NCBI RefSeq assembly: GCF_038024855.1
Contig: NZ_CP139089.1
Span: 2,142,501 to 2,206,500, forward strand
Length of the DNA stretch: 64,000 bases
Reading direction: 5' to 3'
Source: Methylocella tundrae
Lineage (GTDB): Bacteria; Pseudomonadota; Alphaproteobacteria; Rhizobiales; Beijerinckiaceae
The translations under genes were made by a program, and so were the position numbers. Below, piece by piece: positions 53,728 through 64,000 of the stretch (its first letter is position 1; every line of letters begins with the position of its first letter). Below the pieces are notes generated by a model, which saw only the letters and a list, made by a program, of their open reading frames with translations, was not told where the DNA came from and did no database searches.

Positions 53728-55237
53728 AGTGGAAAGCGAGCGCGGCGGTTTTGGTCGCCGCCAGCGCCGAATCATAATCCTTGATCAGCGCCGCGATAGA
53801 GGCCGAGGAGCTGTCGAGGACGGGGCCGGGATGAAAGCCGAAGTAGATCGTCAGCACGACGAGAGGAGCAAGGATTGCGACCTCCCGGCCGGAGAGATCG
53901 AGGATGTTCTGGAGGCTCGGCTTGTCGAGAACGCCGAATATCACGCGGCGGTAGAGATAGAGCGCATAGGCCGCGGACAGAATGACGCCCGTCGTCGCAA
54001 AGAATCCAACCCAGCTGTTCACGCGGAATCCGCCGAGCAGGCTGAGGAATTCGCCGATGAAGCCGGACGTCCCTGGCAGGCCCACATTCGCCATGGTGAA
54101 AATCATGAACGCCACGGCATAGAGCGGCATGCGGGCGACGAGGCCGCCATAGGCTGCGATATCGCGCGTATGCATGCGGTCATAGACGACGCCGACGCAA
54201 AGGAAGAGCGCGCCGGACACAAGTCCATGCGAGATCATCTGGAACATTGCGCCCTGCACGCCCTGCTCGGTCATGCTGAAAAGCCCCATGGTGACGAAGC
54301 CCATATGCGCCACGGATGAATAGGCGATCAGCTTCTTCATGTCCTCCTGCACCAGCGCGACCAGCGATGTGTAGATGATCGCGATAATGGAAAGCGCGAA
54401 GACCAGAGGGGCGAAATAGGCCGAGGCGTCGGGGAACATCGGCAAGGAGAAACGGATGAAGCCGTACCCTCCCATCTTCAGCAAAATGCCGGCAAGAATG
54501 ACCGAGCCCGCGGTCGGCGCTTCAACGTGCGCGTCCGGCAGCCATGTATGAACCGGCCACATCGGCATCTTGACCGCGAGCGAGGCGAAGAAGGCGAGGA
54601 ACAGCCATTTCTGCATCGAGGCGGGGAAGTCGGTCTTGAGAAGGACGGTGATGTCCGTTGTGCCAGCGACCCCATACATCGCCATGATGGCGAGCAGCAT
54701 CAGGAGCGAGCCGACGAGCGTGTAAAGGAAGAATTTGAAGCTCGCATAGACGCGCCGCTTGCCGCCCCAGATGCCGATGATGAGAAACATCGGAATGAGG
54801 CCGCCCTCGAAGAACAGATAGAAAAGCACGAGGTCGAGCGCCGAGAAGACGCCAAGCATCAAGGTCTCGAGCACCAGGAAGGCGATCATATAATCCTTGA
54901 CGCGATAGGTGATCGATTTCCACGAGGCGGCGATGCAGAACGGCATCAGGAAAGCGGTGAGAAGCAGGAAAGGCATCGACATGCCGTCGACGCCGAGCTT
55001 GTAGACAAGCCCCGAGCCGAACCAGCTTTTCTGTTCGACGAGCTGGAAAGCCGCCGACGAGGCGTCAAATTGGACGTAGGCGTAAACCGACAGCGCGAAG
55101 ACGATCAGCGTCGTCGCCAGCGCCGCCCAGCGCGCATTGTTCAACGTGGCTTCATCATCGCCGCGCAGCGCAAGAATAAACGCCACGCCGACGAGCGGCA
55201 AAAACACGATGCCTGACAGGATGCCGAAGCCAAACAT
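53726..55237 (-). CDS. nuoM: NADH-quinone oxidoreductase subunit M
   Basis: A 503-residue antiporter-like membrane subunit of complex I. It has [40 protein letters not shown], the conserved helix region [20 protein letters not shown], and [19 protein letters not shown]. The length is typical (about 495-510). It shares one base with the nuoL stop, and 82 bp including a palindrome separate it from nuoN. It contributes one of the proton channels. Confidence 0.96.
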   Translation of the reverse strand: MFGFGILSGIVFLPLVGVAFILALRGDDEATLNNARWAALATTLIVFALSVYAYVQFDASSAAFQLVEQKSWFGSGLVYKLGVDGMSMPFLLLTAFLMPFCIAASWKSITYRVKDYMIAFLVLETLMLGVFSALDLVLFYLFFEGGLIPMFLIIGIWGGKRRVYASFKFFLYTLVGSLLMLLAIMAMYGVAGTTDITVLLKTDFPASMQKWLFLAFFASLAVKMPMWPVHTWLPDAHVEAPTAGSVILAGILLKMGGYGFIRFSLPMFPDASAYFAPLVFALSIIAIIYTSLVALVQEDMKKLIAYSSVAHMGFVTMGLFSMTEQGVQGAMFQMISHGLVSGALFLCVGVVYDRMHTRDIAAYGGLVARMPLYAVAFMIFTMANVGLPGTSGFIGEFLSLLGGFRVNSWVGFFATTGVILSAAYALYLYRRVIFGVLDKPSLQNILDLSGREVAILAPLVVLTIYFGFHPGPVLDSSSASIAALIKDYDSALAATKTAALAFH

Positions 55238-57261
55238 CAGCGCAGCCCCCCGACGAGATACCAGGTTGTGATGGCGGCGAGGCCGATCAGCATGGCGAAA
55301 GCATAATGATAAATGTAGCCGCTCTGCAGTTTCACGACTCTTCCCGTTACGTCAACGACCCACGCTGCGACGCCGTCCGGCCCCAGCCGGTCGATAATGG
55401 CGCCATCGCCGCCCTTCCAGAACAATCGGCCGAGCCAGAACGCTGGCCGAACGAAAATCTTGTCATAGAGTTCGTCGAAGTACCATTTGTTGAGGAGGAA
55501 TCGGTAGAGCGCAGGCATCGCCTCGGCGAGGCGCGCCGCCGTTCCCGGCGCCAGAATGTAGATGTAGAGCGCGACGAGAAATCCGAGGACCATCATGACG
55601 GTCGGCGCGATCGAGGCGATGAAGGGAACTTCCTCCATCTGCGCCAGTATATGATTGTTTGCGCCGAAGTAGAGCGCGTTCTTCCAGAACTCGGCGACGC
55701 CCTCCCCGATGAAATCGGCGCGGAAATAAGCGCCTGCGAACAGAGCGCCGACAGCGAGCGCGGCAAGAGGGATCAGCATGACGACCGGCGCCTCGTGCGG
55801 ATCAAGCTGATGATCGCCGTGACCATGGGTGTCATGATCATCATCCGCGTGACCGGCCGCGTGGGCGTCGACGCCGTGGCCGTGGCCCGCCGCGCCATGC
55901 GCGTCCGCGGCCCATTGAGCCTTGCCGAAGAAAGTCAGAAACACCAGCCGCCAGGAATAAAAGGAGGTCAATGCGGCGGCTATGACGGTCATCAGATATC
56001 CGTAAAAGGCCATCGGCCGATGCGAGGCGAAGGCGGCGTCGATGATGGCGTCCTTGGAGAAATAGCCGGACGTCAGCGGAAAGCCCGTCAGCGCCAGGGT
56101 GCCGACCGTCATCATGGCGAATGTGAATGGAATCTTGCGCCACAGACCGCCCATGCGGCGCATGTCCTGCTCGTGATGCATGGCGACGATGACGGCGCCC
56201 GCCCCCAGGAACAGAAGCGCCTTGAAAAAGGCGTGCGTGAAAAGATGGAAGATGCCGATGGAATAGCCGCCGACGCCGAGCGCGACGAACATATAGCCGA
56301 GCTGCGAGCAGGTCGAATAGGCGATGACGCGCTTGATGTCGTTCTGGACGAGACCAACGGTCGCGGCGAAAAAGGCCGTGGTCGCGCCGATGAAAATGAC
56401 AAATGAGAGAGCAACCGGCGCCTGTTCGAACAGCGGCGACAGGCGAGCCACCATGAAGACGCCGGCCGTGACCATCGTCGCCGCATGGATGAGGGCGGAA
56501 ACCGGGGTCGGGCCCTCCATGGCGTCAGGCAGCCAGGTGTGGAGCAGGAACTGCGCCGACTTGCCCATTGCGCCCATGAAGAGCAGCAGGCAAGTGATCG
56601 TCATCGCGTCGAAATCGGCGCCAAACACATGGATCCTTGTGTTTGCGAGACCAGGCGCCGCGGCGAAGATCTGATCGAAGCCGATCGACCGCGTGAGCAG
56701 GAACACCATGAAGATGCCGAGCAGGAAGCCGAAGTCGCCGACACGGTTGACGACGAAGGCCTTGATCGCGGCGGCGTTGGCGGACGGCTTTTGGTACCAG
56801 AAGCCGATCAGGAGATAGGAGGCGAGGCCGACGCCTTCCCAACCGAAGAACATCTGCAAGAGATTATCCGCCGTCACCAGCGCCAGCATGGCGAAGGTGA
56901 ACAGGGACAGATAGGAAAAGAAGCGCGACTGCGAGGGGTCGTCTTCCATATAGCCGATCGAGTAGAGGTGGACGAGCGCCGAGACCGTCGTCACGACGAT
57001 CAGCATGACGGCGGTCAGACTGTCGATCCGCAGTGACCATTCCGCCTTGAGCGCGCCCGATGAGAACCACTCGCCGAGAAGCGAGACGGTCGCCGGCGCA
57101 TCGCCCATCGCGACATTGATGAACGTAACCCAGGACAGCGCCGCGGCCACGAACAGGAGGCTCGTCGTGACGAGTTCAGACGCGCGCGCGCCGATCAGCC
57201 GCCCGAACAGTCCCGCGATCAAAAATCCGAGGAGCGGTAGGAAGACGATTGCCGCATACAT
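55237..57261 (-). CDS. nuoL: NADH-quinone oxidoreductase subunit L
   Basis: A 674-residue antiporter-like subunit, the distal proton channel with the long lateral helix. It has [60 protein letters not shown] and HALFKALLFL-like [15 protein letters not shown]. Between about residues 447 and 490 there is a strikingly histidine- and aspartate-rich loop (alternating H, G, D and A) before [11 protein letters not shown]. It is longer than E. coli NuoL (613) mainly through such loops. nuoK precedes it by 6 bp. Confidence 0.96.
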   Translation of the reverse strand: MYAAIVFLPLLGFLIAGLFGRLIGARASELVTTSLLFVAAALSWVTFINVAMGDAPATVSLLGEWFSSGALKAEWSLRIDSLTAVMLIVVTTVSALVHLYSIGYMEDDPSQSRFFSYLSLFTFAMLALVTADNLLQMFFGWEGVGLASYLLIGFWYQKPSANAAAIKAFVVNRVGDFGFLLGIFMVFLLTRSIGFDQIFAAAPGLANTRIHVFGADFDAMTITCLLLFMGAMGKSAQFLLHTWLPDAMEGPTPVSALIHAATMVTAGVFMVARLSPLFEQAPVALSFVIFIGATTAFFAATVGLVQNDIKRVIAYSTCSQLGYMFVALGVGGYSIGIFHLFTHAFFKALLFLGAGAVIVAMHHEQDMRRMGGLWRKIPFTFAMMTVGTLALTGFPLTSGYFSKDAIIDAAFASHRPMAFYGYLMTVIAAALTSFYSWRLVFLTFFGKAQWAADAHGAAGHGHGVDAHAAGHADDDHDTHGHGDHQLDPHEAPVVMLIPLAALAVGALFAGAYFRADFIGEGVAEFWKNALYFGANNHILAQMEEVPFIASIAPTVMMVLGFLVALYIYILAPGTAARLAEAMPALYRFLLNKWYFDELYDKIFVRPAFWLGRLFWKGGDGAIIDRLGPDGVAAWVVDVTGRVVKLQSGYIYHYAFAMLIGLAAITTWYLVGGLR

Positions 57262-57267
57262 GTCGGC

Positions 57268-57576
57268 TCAACCCTTCATCATGTTGATGTCTTCGACCGC
57301 GATCGAGCCGCGGTTGCGATAATAAGCGACGAGGATCGCAAGGCCGATGGCGGCTTCGGCGGCGGCCACGGTCAGAATGAAAAGCGAGAACACCTGGCCG
57401 GTCAGGTCGCCGAGAAAGTTCGAGAATGCGACGAGGTTGATGTTGACCGAGAGCAGGATGAGTTCGACCGACATCAAAACCACGATGATGTTCTTGCGAT
57501 TGAGGATGATGCCGGCGAGCCCGATGGTGAAAAGGATCGCCGCGACAACCAGAAAATGGGTGAGCGAAAGCGTCAT
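57268..57576 (-). CDS. nuoK: NADH-quinone oxidoreductase subunit K
   Basis: A 102-residue, three-helix subunit of complex I. It has [40 protein letters not shown] with the functionally important buried glutamate, and [20 protein letters not shown] with the second conserved glutamate. Normal length. It links the NuoH/J/A region to the antiporter subunits. nuoL follows after 6 bp and nuoJ precedes by 51 bp. Confidence 0.97.
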   Translation of the reverse strand: MTLSLTHFLVVAAILFTIGLAGIILNRKNIIVVLMSVELILLSVNINLVAFSNFLGDLTGQVFSLFILTVAAAEAAIGLAILVAYYRNRGSIAVEDINMMKG

Positions 57577-57627
57577 GGATTTTTCCCGGCCGCGGAGAGG
57601 TGCAAATGTTTCATTCGAGCCTTCGCC

Positions 57628-58242
57628 TCATACGCCCTGGCGGAACGGCTTCTTGCGAAGCTCGACCGCCTCAGCGGGCGTTCGGGCGTTTTGCGCGGCG
57701 ACGTCCTGGCGTTTGACGCCGACCTTATGATGCAGGGTGAGAATGATCGCGCCGATCATGGCGGTGAGGAGCACAAAGCCCGCGCCGATAAAGAGATAGG
57801 CGTATTGCGTGTAGAGCACGCGGCCGAGCGCGAGGGTGTTGCTCATGCCGGGCGGCGCCGGCGTCGCCACATTGGCGAGCGTGGCGGCGTCGATCTTCCA
57901 GCCGCCGACGACGAGGATCAGCTCGAGCAGGACGATGGCGCCGATCGTTCCGCCAATCGGCAGATATTTCAGGAATCCCTGCTTGAATTCAGCGAAATCG
58001 ACGTCGAGCATCATGACGACGAAAAGGAACAGCACCGCCACCGCGCCAACGTAAACGACAACGAGCAGCATCGCCAGAAACTCAGCCCCGAGCAGAAGGA
58101 AAAGACCCGCTGCGTTGAAAAAGGCGAGGATCAGGAAGAGCACCGAATGGACCGGATTGCGCGACGAGATCACTGAGAAGGCCGAACCGATCAAGACCGC
58201 CGAGAAGAGGTAGAAGAACAGCGCCGGGACAATCATTGCCAA
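57628..58242 (-). CDS. nuoJ: NADH-quinone oxidoreductase subunit J
   Basis: A 204-residue, five-helix subunit. It has FSVISSRNPVHSVLFLILAF, LLLGAEFLAMLLVVVYVGAV and AVLFLFVVMMLDVDFAE, the pattern of TM3 that undergoes a pi-bulge change in complex I. The C-terminal tail is long and polar, as in alphaproteobacteria. The start may be at 58242 or two codons later. A 127-bp spacer without features separates it from nuoI. Confidence 0.96.
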   Translation of the reverse strand: MAMIVPALFFYLFSAVLIGSAFSVISSRNPVHSVLFLILAFFNAAGLFLLLGAEFLAMLLVVVYVGAVAVLFLFVVMMLDVDFAEFKQGFLKYLPIGGTIGAIVLLELILVVGGWKIDAATLANVATPAPPGMSNTLALGRVLYTQYAYLFIGAGFVLLTAMIGAIILTLHHKVGVKRQDVAAQNARTPAEAVELRKKPFRQGV

Positions 58243-58369
58243 ACCCCATCGATGATCTGCGCCGCTTCTGAAAGCTGCTTTATGGCGTTACGTGATCTTC
58301 CGACCGTCTCGGTCTTGCCCGCAGGCGCGATGACGCAGGGGCAGCTCAACGATATCGTCAACTCGGACC

Positions 58370-58858
58370 TCACCGGTAGGGCGCGTCGAGCGCAAGATTG
58401 CGAGCAATCTCGCGCTCCCAGCGATCGCCATTCTCAAGCAGACGGTTCTTGTCGTAATAGAGTTCTTCGCGCGTCTCCACCGCGAATTCGGCGTTCGGCC
58501 CTTCGACGATGGCGTCGACCGGGCACGCCTCCTGGCAGAAACCGCAATAGATGCACTTCACCATATCGATGTCGTAGCGCGTGGTGCGGCGCGTGCCGTC
58601 GTTGCGGCGCGGACCTGCTTCGATGGTGATCGCCTGCGCCGGACAGATCGCCTCGCAGAGCTTGCAGGCGATGCAGCGCTCTTCACCGTTCGGATAGCGG
58701 CGCAGCGCATGTTCGCCGCGATAGCGCGGCGACTGCGGGTTTTTCTCATGCGGGTAGTTCAGCGTCGGCTTCGGTTTGAAGAAATAACGCATCGACAGCA
58801 CGAAGGCGCCGACAAACTCTGTCAGGAACAGCGCCTTGGCGCCCTGGTCGAGTTTCAT
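58370..58858 (-). CDS. nuoI: NADH-quinone oxidoreductase subunit I
   Basis: The 162-residue ferredoxin-like subunit carries clusters N6a and N6b. It has two eight-cysteine-type motifs, [16 protein letters not shown] and [16 protein letters not shown], each with C-x2-C-x2-C-x3-CP. They pass electrons from NuoG to the quinone-proximal NuoB. The start at 58858 gives the standard N-terminus ([20 protein letters not shown]) and normal length; an upstream in-frame ATG at 58903 runs into the nuoH end and is unlikely. Confidence 0.97.
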   Translation of the reverse strand: MKLDQGAKALFLTEFVGAFVLSMRYFFKPKPTLNYPHEKNPQSPRYRGEHALRRYPNGEERCIACKLCEAICPAQAITIEAGPRRNDGTRRTTRYDIDMVKCIYCGFCQEACPVDAIVEGPNAEFAVETREELYYDKNRLLENGDRWEREIARNLALDAPYR

Positions 58859-58907
58859 GCTTTGCCCTTTCGAACCAAGATCTGCCGCAGGATTTTCTGG
58901 CATAACG

Positions 58908-59936
58908 TCATTGCGCCATCCCCGCGCCCCAGCCCGTCAACTGCAGCACGACGGCGACAAGGACGACCATGAAAAGGGAGATCGGCAGAAACACCTTCCA
59001 GCCGAGCCGCATCAGCTGATCGTAGCGATAGCGCGGCACGAAGGCTTTCACCATGGCGATCATGAAGAAGACCGCGCAGACCTTCAGAACGAACCAGATC
59101 ACGCCGGGAACCAGCGTGAACGGCGCGAAGGGGATCGGCGACAGCCAGCCGCCAAGGAACAGAATGGTCATCAGCGCGCACATGGTGATGATCGCCACAT
59201 ATTCGGCGAGCATGAACAGCATGTAGGGGGTTGACGAATATTCGACCATGAAGCCGGCGACGAGTTCTGATTCCGCTTCGACGAGATCGAAGGGCGGACG
59301 GTTCGTCTCGGCAAGCGCCGAGATGAAGAAAATGACAAACATCGGGAACAGCGGCAGCCAGTACCAGCCGAGCATGCCAAAGCGCGTATCCTGCGCCATC
59401 ACGATGTCGGTCAGGTTGAGCGAGCCGACGCAGAGCAGCACGGTGATGATGACGAAGCCGATCGAGACTTCATAGGAAATCATCTGCGCTGCGGAGCGGA
59501 GCGCCGAAAGGAACGGATATTTCGAGTTCGACGCCCAGCCGCCCATGATGATGCCATAGACGCTGAGGGAGGAGATCGCGAGAATATAGAGAATGCCGAC
59601 GTTGATGTCGGCGATCGCCCAGCCCTTGGCGACCGGAATCACCGCCCAGGCCGCGAGCGACAAAAGGCCCATGACGAAAGGCGCAAGGAGAAAGATCCCC
59701 TTGTTCGATCCGTCGGGAATGATCGGCTCCTTGAAGACGAACTTCAGCATGTCTGCGAAGCTCTGGAACAGCCCCCAGGGACCGACGACGTTCGGACCGC
59801 GCCGTAGCTGCACCGCCGCCCAGATCTTGCGATCGGCGTAGAGAATGTAGGCGATGAAGATCAGCAAAACGACGAGCAGCACGACGCTCTTCACGAGCGT
59901 CAGAAGCAAGGGCAGGAACCAGCCAGTCTCTTCCAT
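58908..59936 (-). CDS. nuoH: NADH-quinone oxidoreductase subunit H
   Basis: A 342-residue, eight-helix subunit that forms part of the quinone chamber. It has [20 protein letters not shown] and [60 protein letters not shown] and the C-terminal [20 protein letters not shown], all highly conserved. The ATG at 59936 lies 4 bp after the nuoG stop with GGAG overlapping it; an upstream in-frame start at 59969 would overlap nuoG by 29 bases. Confidence 0.97.
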   Translation of the reverse strand: MEETGWFLPLLLTLVKSVVLLVVLLIFIAYILYADRKIWAAVQLRRGPNVVGPWGLFQSFADMLKFVFKEPIIPDGSNKGIFLLAPFVMGLLSLAAWAVIPVAKGWAIADINVGILYILAISSLSVYGIIMGGWASNSKYPFLSALRSAAQMISYEVSIGFVIITVLLCVGSLNLTDIVMAQDTRFGMLGWYWLPLFPMFVIFFISALAETNRPPFDLVEAESELVAGFMVEYSSTPYMLFMLAEYVAIITMCALMTILFLGGWLSPIPFAPFTLVPGVIWFVLKVCAVFFMIAMVKAFVPRYRYDQLMRLGWKVFLPISLFMVVLVAVVLQLTGWGAGMAQ

Positions 59937-59940
59937 GGCC

Positions 59941-62004
59941 TTACTCCGCAGCCTGCCGCGCGAGATCAAGGCGCATGGCGGAACATTCCGCCATCACCGC
60001 CGACGCGCGGGCGATTGGATTTGTCAGATAAAAATCGGCGACGGGCGAGACGAAGGGCGCATTGCCGCAGGCGCCGCCGGCGGCGATGAGCTGCCCTGCG
60101 TCGAGCGAAGCGCCGGCTGCGATTTCGTCGATGGCGCCGAAGTGCGGATGGGCGGCGATGAGGCGCGCGCGCAAAGCTTTCAGCGAGTCAAACGGCAGGC
60201 GGTGGCCAAGCACGTCCGAAAGCGCGCGAATGATGGCCCAATCCTCGCGCGCGTCGCCCGGCGGGAAATTGGCGCGATCCGACAGCTGCGCGCGCCCTTC
60301 GGTGTTCACGTAAATCCCGGATTTTTCCGTGTAGGCCGCGCCCGGCAGGATGACATCGGCGCGGGCGGCGCCGCGATCGCCGTGCGAGCCCTGATAGACG
60401 ACGAAAGCGCCGGGCGCGATGTCGATCTCGTCAGCGCCGAGATTGAAGAGAACGTCAAGCGCGCCAGCCTTCGACATGGCGAGGGCGTCAAGCCCACCCT
60501 GTCGCGGCACAAAGCCGAGGTCGAGTCCTCCGACGCGGGCCGCCGCGGTATGGAGAACCGCAAAGCCGTTCCAGCCATCCTTGATGACGCCGAGCGAGCC
60601 CGCCGCTTTGGCCGCGAGCGCCAGCACGGCGAGGCCGTCCTCGCGCGCCAGCGCGCCCTGTCCGATGATGAACATCGGCTTTTCCATCTTGGCCTTCTGG
60701 TGCTCGGAGAAGCTCGCGAGCGTGTCGGGCCCCGCGCCGAGATAGGCGTAGTCGTAGGTCAGGTCGGCTTTCTCGCCGATGACGCCGATCTTGAAGCCGC
60801 CCTTCAGCCAGCGCTTGCGGATGCGCGCGTTGAGGACGGGAGCCTCCCGGCGCGGATTGGAGCCGATGATCATGAGGCCGTCGGCCTCCTCAATGGCGGC
60901 GATGCTCGGATTGAAGATATAGCTGGCGCGGCCGAATTTCGGATCGAGCTTGACGCCATCCTGCCGGCAATCGAGCGAGACGGAGCCGAGGCTCTCGACC
61001 AGCGATTGCAGCGCGAACATCTCCTCGACGGCGGCGAGATCGCCGGCGATAGCTCCGATGCGCGCGGGAGTCGTCGCCTTGATCTTGGCGGCGATCAGCG
61101 CGAAGGCCTCGCGCCAGGACGCTGGGCGCAACTTGCCGCCGTCGCGCACATAGGGGCGATCAAGCCGCTTCGTCTTCAGGCCGTCGACGATCTGCCGGGC
61201 CTTGTCGGAGATCCACTCTTCATTCACGCGGTCATTGGTGCGCGGCAGGATGCGCATCACTTCGCGTCCGCGCGTATCTATGCGAATGGCTGAACCCAGC
61301 GCATCCATGACGTCGATCGATTCGGTCTTGACCAGCTCCCAGGACCGCGCCTTGAAGGAATAGGGCTTCGGCAGCAGCGCGCCGACAGGGCAGAGATCCG
61401 CGACATTGCCCTGCAGCTCGGAGCTCATCGCCGTCTCGAGATAGGTCGTGATCTCCATATCTTCGCCGCGTCCGATCGCGCCCATGTCGCCCGTGCCGGC
61501 GACCTCAGCGGTGAAGCGGACGCAGCGCGTGCAATGAATGCAGCGGTTCATCGAGGTCCGCACCAGCGGGCCGATATATTTATCTTCGACGGCGCGCTTG
61601 TTCTCGGCGTAGCGGGAGGAGGCGAAGCCAAAAGCCATCGCCTGATCCTGCAGATCGCATTCGCCGCCCTGATCGCAGATCGGGCAATCGAGCGGATGGT
61701 TGATCAGTAGGAATTCCATGACGCCTTCGCGCGCCTTTTTCACCATCGGCGAATTGGTGAGCACCACCGGCGGCTCGCCATTGGGGCCGGGACGCAGATC
61801 GCGCACCGCGACGGCGCAGGACGCCGAAGGCTTCGGCGGACCGCCCTTGACCTCGACGAGGCACATGCGGCAATTGCCGGCGATCGACAGCCGCTCATGG
61901 AAGCAAAAGCGCGGAATCTCGGCGCCCGCCTGCTCGCAAGCCTGCAGCAGAGTGTATTCGGGCGGAACGTCGATTTCGACTCCGTCAACAATCAGCTTGC
62001 TCAT
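59941..62004 (-). CDS. nuoG: NADH-quinone oxidoreductase subunit G
   Basis: The 687-residue largest peripheral subunit. The N-terminal [2Fe-2S] ferredoxin domain has the cysteines of [20 protein letters not shown]. The NuoG-type 4Fe-4S region is [21 protein letters not shown] ferredoxin-like pair of clusters follows in [11 protein letters not shown] and the later [15 protein letters not shown]. The remainder is a molybdopterin-oxidoreductase-like domain without cofactor. It relays electrons from NuoF to NuoI. Length is typical of alphaproteobacteria. nuoF ends 78 bp upstream. Confidence 0.97.
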   Translation of the reverse strand: MSKLIVDGVEIDVPPEYTLLQACEQAGAEIPRFCFHERLSIAGNCRMCLVEVKGGPPKPSASCAVAVRDLRPGPNGEPPVVLTNSPMVKKAREGVMEFLLINHPLDCPICDQGGECDLQDQAMAFGFASSRYAENKRAVEDKYIGPLVRTSMNRCIHCTRCVRFTAEVAGTGDMGAIGRGEDMEITTYLETAMSSELQGNVADLCPVGALLPKPYSFKARSWELVKTESIDVMDALGSAIRIDTRGREVMRILPRTNDRVNEEWISDKARQIVDGLKTKRLDRPYVRDGGKLRPASWREAFALIAAKIKATTPARIGAIAGDLAAVEEMFALQSLVESLGSVSLDCRQDGVKLDPKFGRASYIFNPSIAAIEEADGLMIIGSNPRREAPVLNARIRKRWLKGGFKIGVIGEKADLTYDYAYLGAGPDTLASFSEHQKAKMEKPMFIIGQGALAREDGLAVLALAAKAAGSLGVIKDGWNGFAVLHTAAARVGGLDLGFVPRQGGLDALAMSKAGALDVLFNLGADEIDIAPGAFVVYQGSHGDRGAARADVILPGAAYTEKSGIYVNTEGRAQLSDRANFPPGDAREDWAIIRALSDVLGHRLPFDSLKALRARLIAAHPHFGAIDEIAAGASLDAGQLIAAGGACGNAPFVSPVADFYLTNPIARASAVMAECSAMRLDLARQAAE

Positions 62005-62082
62005 GCCCTGTCCTCAATGCGGCGGTCCGAAATGCGGCGACCTGACGCGATCGCGGCCTTTTCCCAAGCGCTCATCGCCGCC

Positions 62083-63393
62083 CTACTCCGCCGCGACATG
62101 ATAGCCGCTCGCCGGCTCGGAATGCGGGTTCGCGGCATATTGGTCAATGCGCTTTTCGATCTCCGGACGAAAATGTCGAATAAGGCCCTGCACCGGCCAG
62201 GCCGCCGCGTCGCCAAGCGCGCAGATGGTGTGGCCCTCGATTTGCGTCGTCACTTCAAGCAGCATGTCAATTTCGCGCTTTTGCGCGCGCCCTTCGGCCA
62301 TGCGCGAGACGACGCGCCAAAGCCAGCCCGTGCCCTCGCGGCAGGGCGTACATTGGCCGCAGCTCTCATGCTTGTAGAAATAGCTGAGCCGCGCGATGGC
62401 GCGGATAATGTCCGTCGATTTATCCATGACGATGACAGCGGCCGTGCCGAGACCCGACTTCAGATCGCGCAGCGTGTCGAAATCCATCGCGGCGTCGATG
62501 ATCTGATGCGCCGGCACGCAGGGAACCGACGAGCCGCCGGGAATCACCGCAAGCAGGTTGTCGGAGCCGCCGCGCACGCCGCCGCAATGCTTGTCGATGA
62601 GCTCCCGGAACGGAATCGACATCGCCTCTTCGACATTGCACGGCTTGTTGACATGGCCGGAGATGCAGAACAGCTTGGTGCCGGAATTGTTTTTCGCGCC
62701 AAAGCTTGAAAACCACGCCGCGCCGCGCCGCAGAATGGTCGGCGCGACCGCGATTGATTCGACATTGTTGACCGTCGTGGGGCAGCCGTAGAGCCCCATA
62801 TTGGCGGGGAACGGCGGCTTCAGCCGGGGCATTCCCTTCTTGCCTTCGAGCGATTCGAGAAGCGCCGTTTCTTCGCCGCAGATATAGGCGCCGGCGCCGC
62901 GATGGACATAGATGTCGAAGGGCCAGCCGTGAACATTGTCCTTGCCGACGAGGTTCGCCTCATAGGCCTGCGCGATCGCGGCGTCGAGCCGATCCGCTTC
63001 GAGGATGTATTCGCCGCGCACATAGATATAGCAGGCGTGCGCCTCCATCGCCACGCAAGCAATGAGGCATCCCTCGATCAAAAGATGCGGATCATTGCGC
63101 ATGATCTCGCGATCCTTGCAGGTGCCGGGCTCCGATTCATCCGCATTGACGACGAGATAGGAGGGCCGCGCCTCATCCGCTTTCGGCATGAAGGACCATT
63201 TGAGGCCGGTCGGAAAACCCGCGCCGCCCCGTCCGCGCAGGCCGGAAGCCTTCATCTCGGAAAGGATCCAGTCCTTGCCTTTCTCGATGAGCCCTTTCGT
63301 ATTGTCCCAGGCGCCGCGCGCGCGGGCGCCCTTGAGGCCCCAGTCGCCGAAGCCGTAAAGATTGGTGAAGATGCGATCCTTGTCTTCAAGCAT
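62083..63393 (-). CDS. nuoF: NADH-quinone oxidoreductase subunit F
   Basis: The 436-residue NADH-oxidising subunit. It has the FMN-binding [18 protein letters not shown] (about 51-68), the NADH loop [39 protein letters not shown], and the N3 cluster motif [15 protein letters not shown] with the later cysteine in [13 protein letters not shown]. It receives hydride from NADH with NuoE. 11 bp separate it from nuoE. Confidence 0.97.
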   Translation of the reverse strand: MLEDKDRIFTNLYGFGDWGLKGARARGAWDNTKGLIEKGKDWILSEMKASGLRGRGGAGFPTGLKWSFMPKADEARPSYLVVNADESEPGTCKDREIMRNDPHLLIEGCLIACVAMEAHACYIYVRGEYILEADRLDAAIAQAYEANLVGKDNVHGWPFDIYVHRGAGAYICGEETALLESLEGKKGMPRLKPPFPANMGLYGCPTTVNNVESIAVAPTILRRGAAWFSSFGAKNNSGTKLFCISGHVNKPCNVEEAMSIPFRELIDKHCGGVRGGSDNLLAVIPGGSSVPCVPAHQIIDAAMDFDTLRDLKSGLGTAAVIVMDKSTDIIRAIARLSYFYKHESCGQCTPCREGTGWLWRVVSRMAEGRAQKREIDMLLEVTTQIEGHTICALGDAAAWPVQGLIRHFRPEIEKRIDQYAANPHSEPASGYHVAAE

Positions 63394-63404
63394 CTGCTTT
63401 AACC

Positions 63405-64000
63405 TTACGATTGCTTCGGATCAGAACCGGCCGACTTGGCGTCGGGCCGCGCAGCTTTGGAGCAAAAGGGGCCGCTATGGCCATCTTGTCCGTAGAACGA
63501 CGTCAGCGTCGTCAGGCCGCCGAAGGGCTCGGAGGTGACGCGCCCCGTCTGCGAGCCGACGCGGACCGGTTTTCCCGCCGCCAGATCATCGAGCAATTTA
63601 GCGAAATTCTCAGGCGTCAGATCCTCGAAGTAATCGTCGTTGATCTGCACCATCGGTGCATTGCAGCAGGCGCCGAGACATTCGACCTCGGTCCAGGAGA
63701 ATTTGCCGTCCGGCGTCACGACGCCCGGCTCGCCGACCCGCTCCTTGAGCACCGCCTTGATCCCGTCCGATCCGGCGAGCAGGCAGGGCGTCGTGCCGCA
63801 GAGCTGGACATAGTGCTCGCCAACAGGGGAGAGGTTGAACATCGTGTAGAAGGTCGCGATTTCGAGCACGCGGATAAAGGGCATGCCGAGCTTTTCTGCG
63901 ACGGCCTCGATCGCCTTGCGCGGCAGCCAATAATTATTCTGTTTCTGCGCGCGCCACAGCAGCGAGATCACAGCCGAGGCTTGCCGCCCTTCCGGGTATT
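63405..64000 (-). CDS. nuoE: NADH-quinone oxidoreductase subunit E (5' end outside window)
   Basis: The C-terminal about 198 residues of the thioredoxin-like [2Fe-2S] subunit. Cluster N1a ligands are visible in CGTTPC (C-x4-C) and CLGAC (C-x3-C), with [19 protein letters not shown] ahead of them. The frame continues unbroken to the window edge ([18 protein letters not shown]), so the true start lies beyond 64000. A GTG at 63971 is internal. The C-terminal extension after the domain (about 50 residues, ending SDPKQS) is longer than in E. coli, as usual in alphaproteobacteria. Confidence 0.95.
   Translation of the reverse strand, partial: YPEGRQASAVISLLWRAQKQNNYWLPRKAIEAVAEKLGMPFIRVLEIATFYTMFNLSPVGEHYVQLCGTTPCLLAGSDGIKAVLKERVGEPGVVTPDGKFSWTEVECLGACCNAPMVQINDDYFEDLTPENFAKLLDDLAAGKPVRVGSQTGRVTSEPFGGLTTLTSFYGQDGHSGPFCSKAARPDAKSAGSDPKQS

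Noticed and set aside
59854-61293. 479-codon plus-strand frame opposite nuoG
   Set aside because: Antisense shadow of a conserved complex I gene; composition is low-complexity and non-family.
1-64000. CRISPR arrays, complete insertion sequences, prophage genes, tRNA genes
   Set aside because: No regularly spaced repeats, transposase, integrase or phage structural genes, and no tRNA cloverleaf with a T-loop consensus, were recognised on reading both strands.

Overview
The window looks like a chromosomal segment of a GC-rich alphaproteobacterium of the Rhizobiales/Hyphomicrobiales, plausibly from the Beijerinckiaceae/Methylocystaceae. This rests on the first bases of a 16S rRNA gene at the left edge, an rrn leader of the type common in that order, a fused cysNC (nodQ-like), the cbtBA/B12-riboswitch arrangement and the gene order of the complex I operon. 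Genus and species cannot be fixed from sequence reading alone.

Layout. (1) 1-838: 5' end of a leftward 16S rRNA gene with its leader and promoter. (2) 0.8-16.3 kb: ordinary metabolic genes. They comprise an orphan PotF-like binding protein, a GlcG/HbpS-like protein, cobU, cysD-cysNC for sulfate activation, a ModE-type regulator, nagZ, cbtBA behind a cobalamin riboswitch, a secreted HAD phosphatase, a histidine-phosphatase-like protein, nadK, a NudK-like hydrolase, a KgtP-like transporter with a CitE-like protein whose active site looks degenerate, and a DUF427 protein. (3) About 16.4-48.1 kb: a loosely packed polysaccharide locus with long gene-poor gaps and gene fragments. It holds an initiating sugar-phosphate transferase, an rfbF-SDR-C-methyltransferase operon, four GT4 and two GT2 glycosyltransferases, two more methyltransferases of the same architecture, a 2-oxoglutarate oxygenase-like protein, a secreted glycoside-hydrolase-like protein, a polysaccharide deacetylase, a Wzy-like polymerase and a Wzx flippase. 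In the middle sits a 1574-residue sensory protein (CheB-CheR-PAS-histidine kinase-REC-REC-LuxR) preceded by a perfect 28-bp palindrome. (4) 48.3-64 kb: a YceI protein and small proteins, then a leftward run nuoE-F-G-H-I-J-K-L-M-N-birA-rnj. NuoE is cut by the window edge.

How it fits together. The polysaccharide locus has the core of a Wzx/Wzy pathway: primer transfer (31.0 kb), nucleotide-sugar making and C-methylation (31.8-34.9 kb), elongation by several glycosyltransferases, flipping (46.8 kb) and polymerisation (26.1 kb). Deacetylation and a secreted lyase/hydrolase-like protein could tailor the product. No Wza/Wzc-type export or co-polymerase gene is visible, so those parts must lie elsewhere. 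The one-protein phosphorelay with its own DNA-binding domain is the natural candidate regulator of this locus and is the most interesting object here; this link is inference from position.

No CRISPR array, complete insertion sequence, prophage or tRNA gene was recognised.
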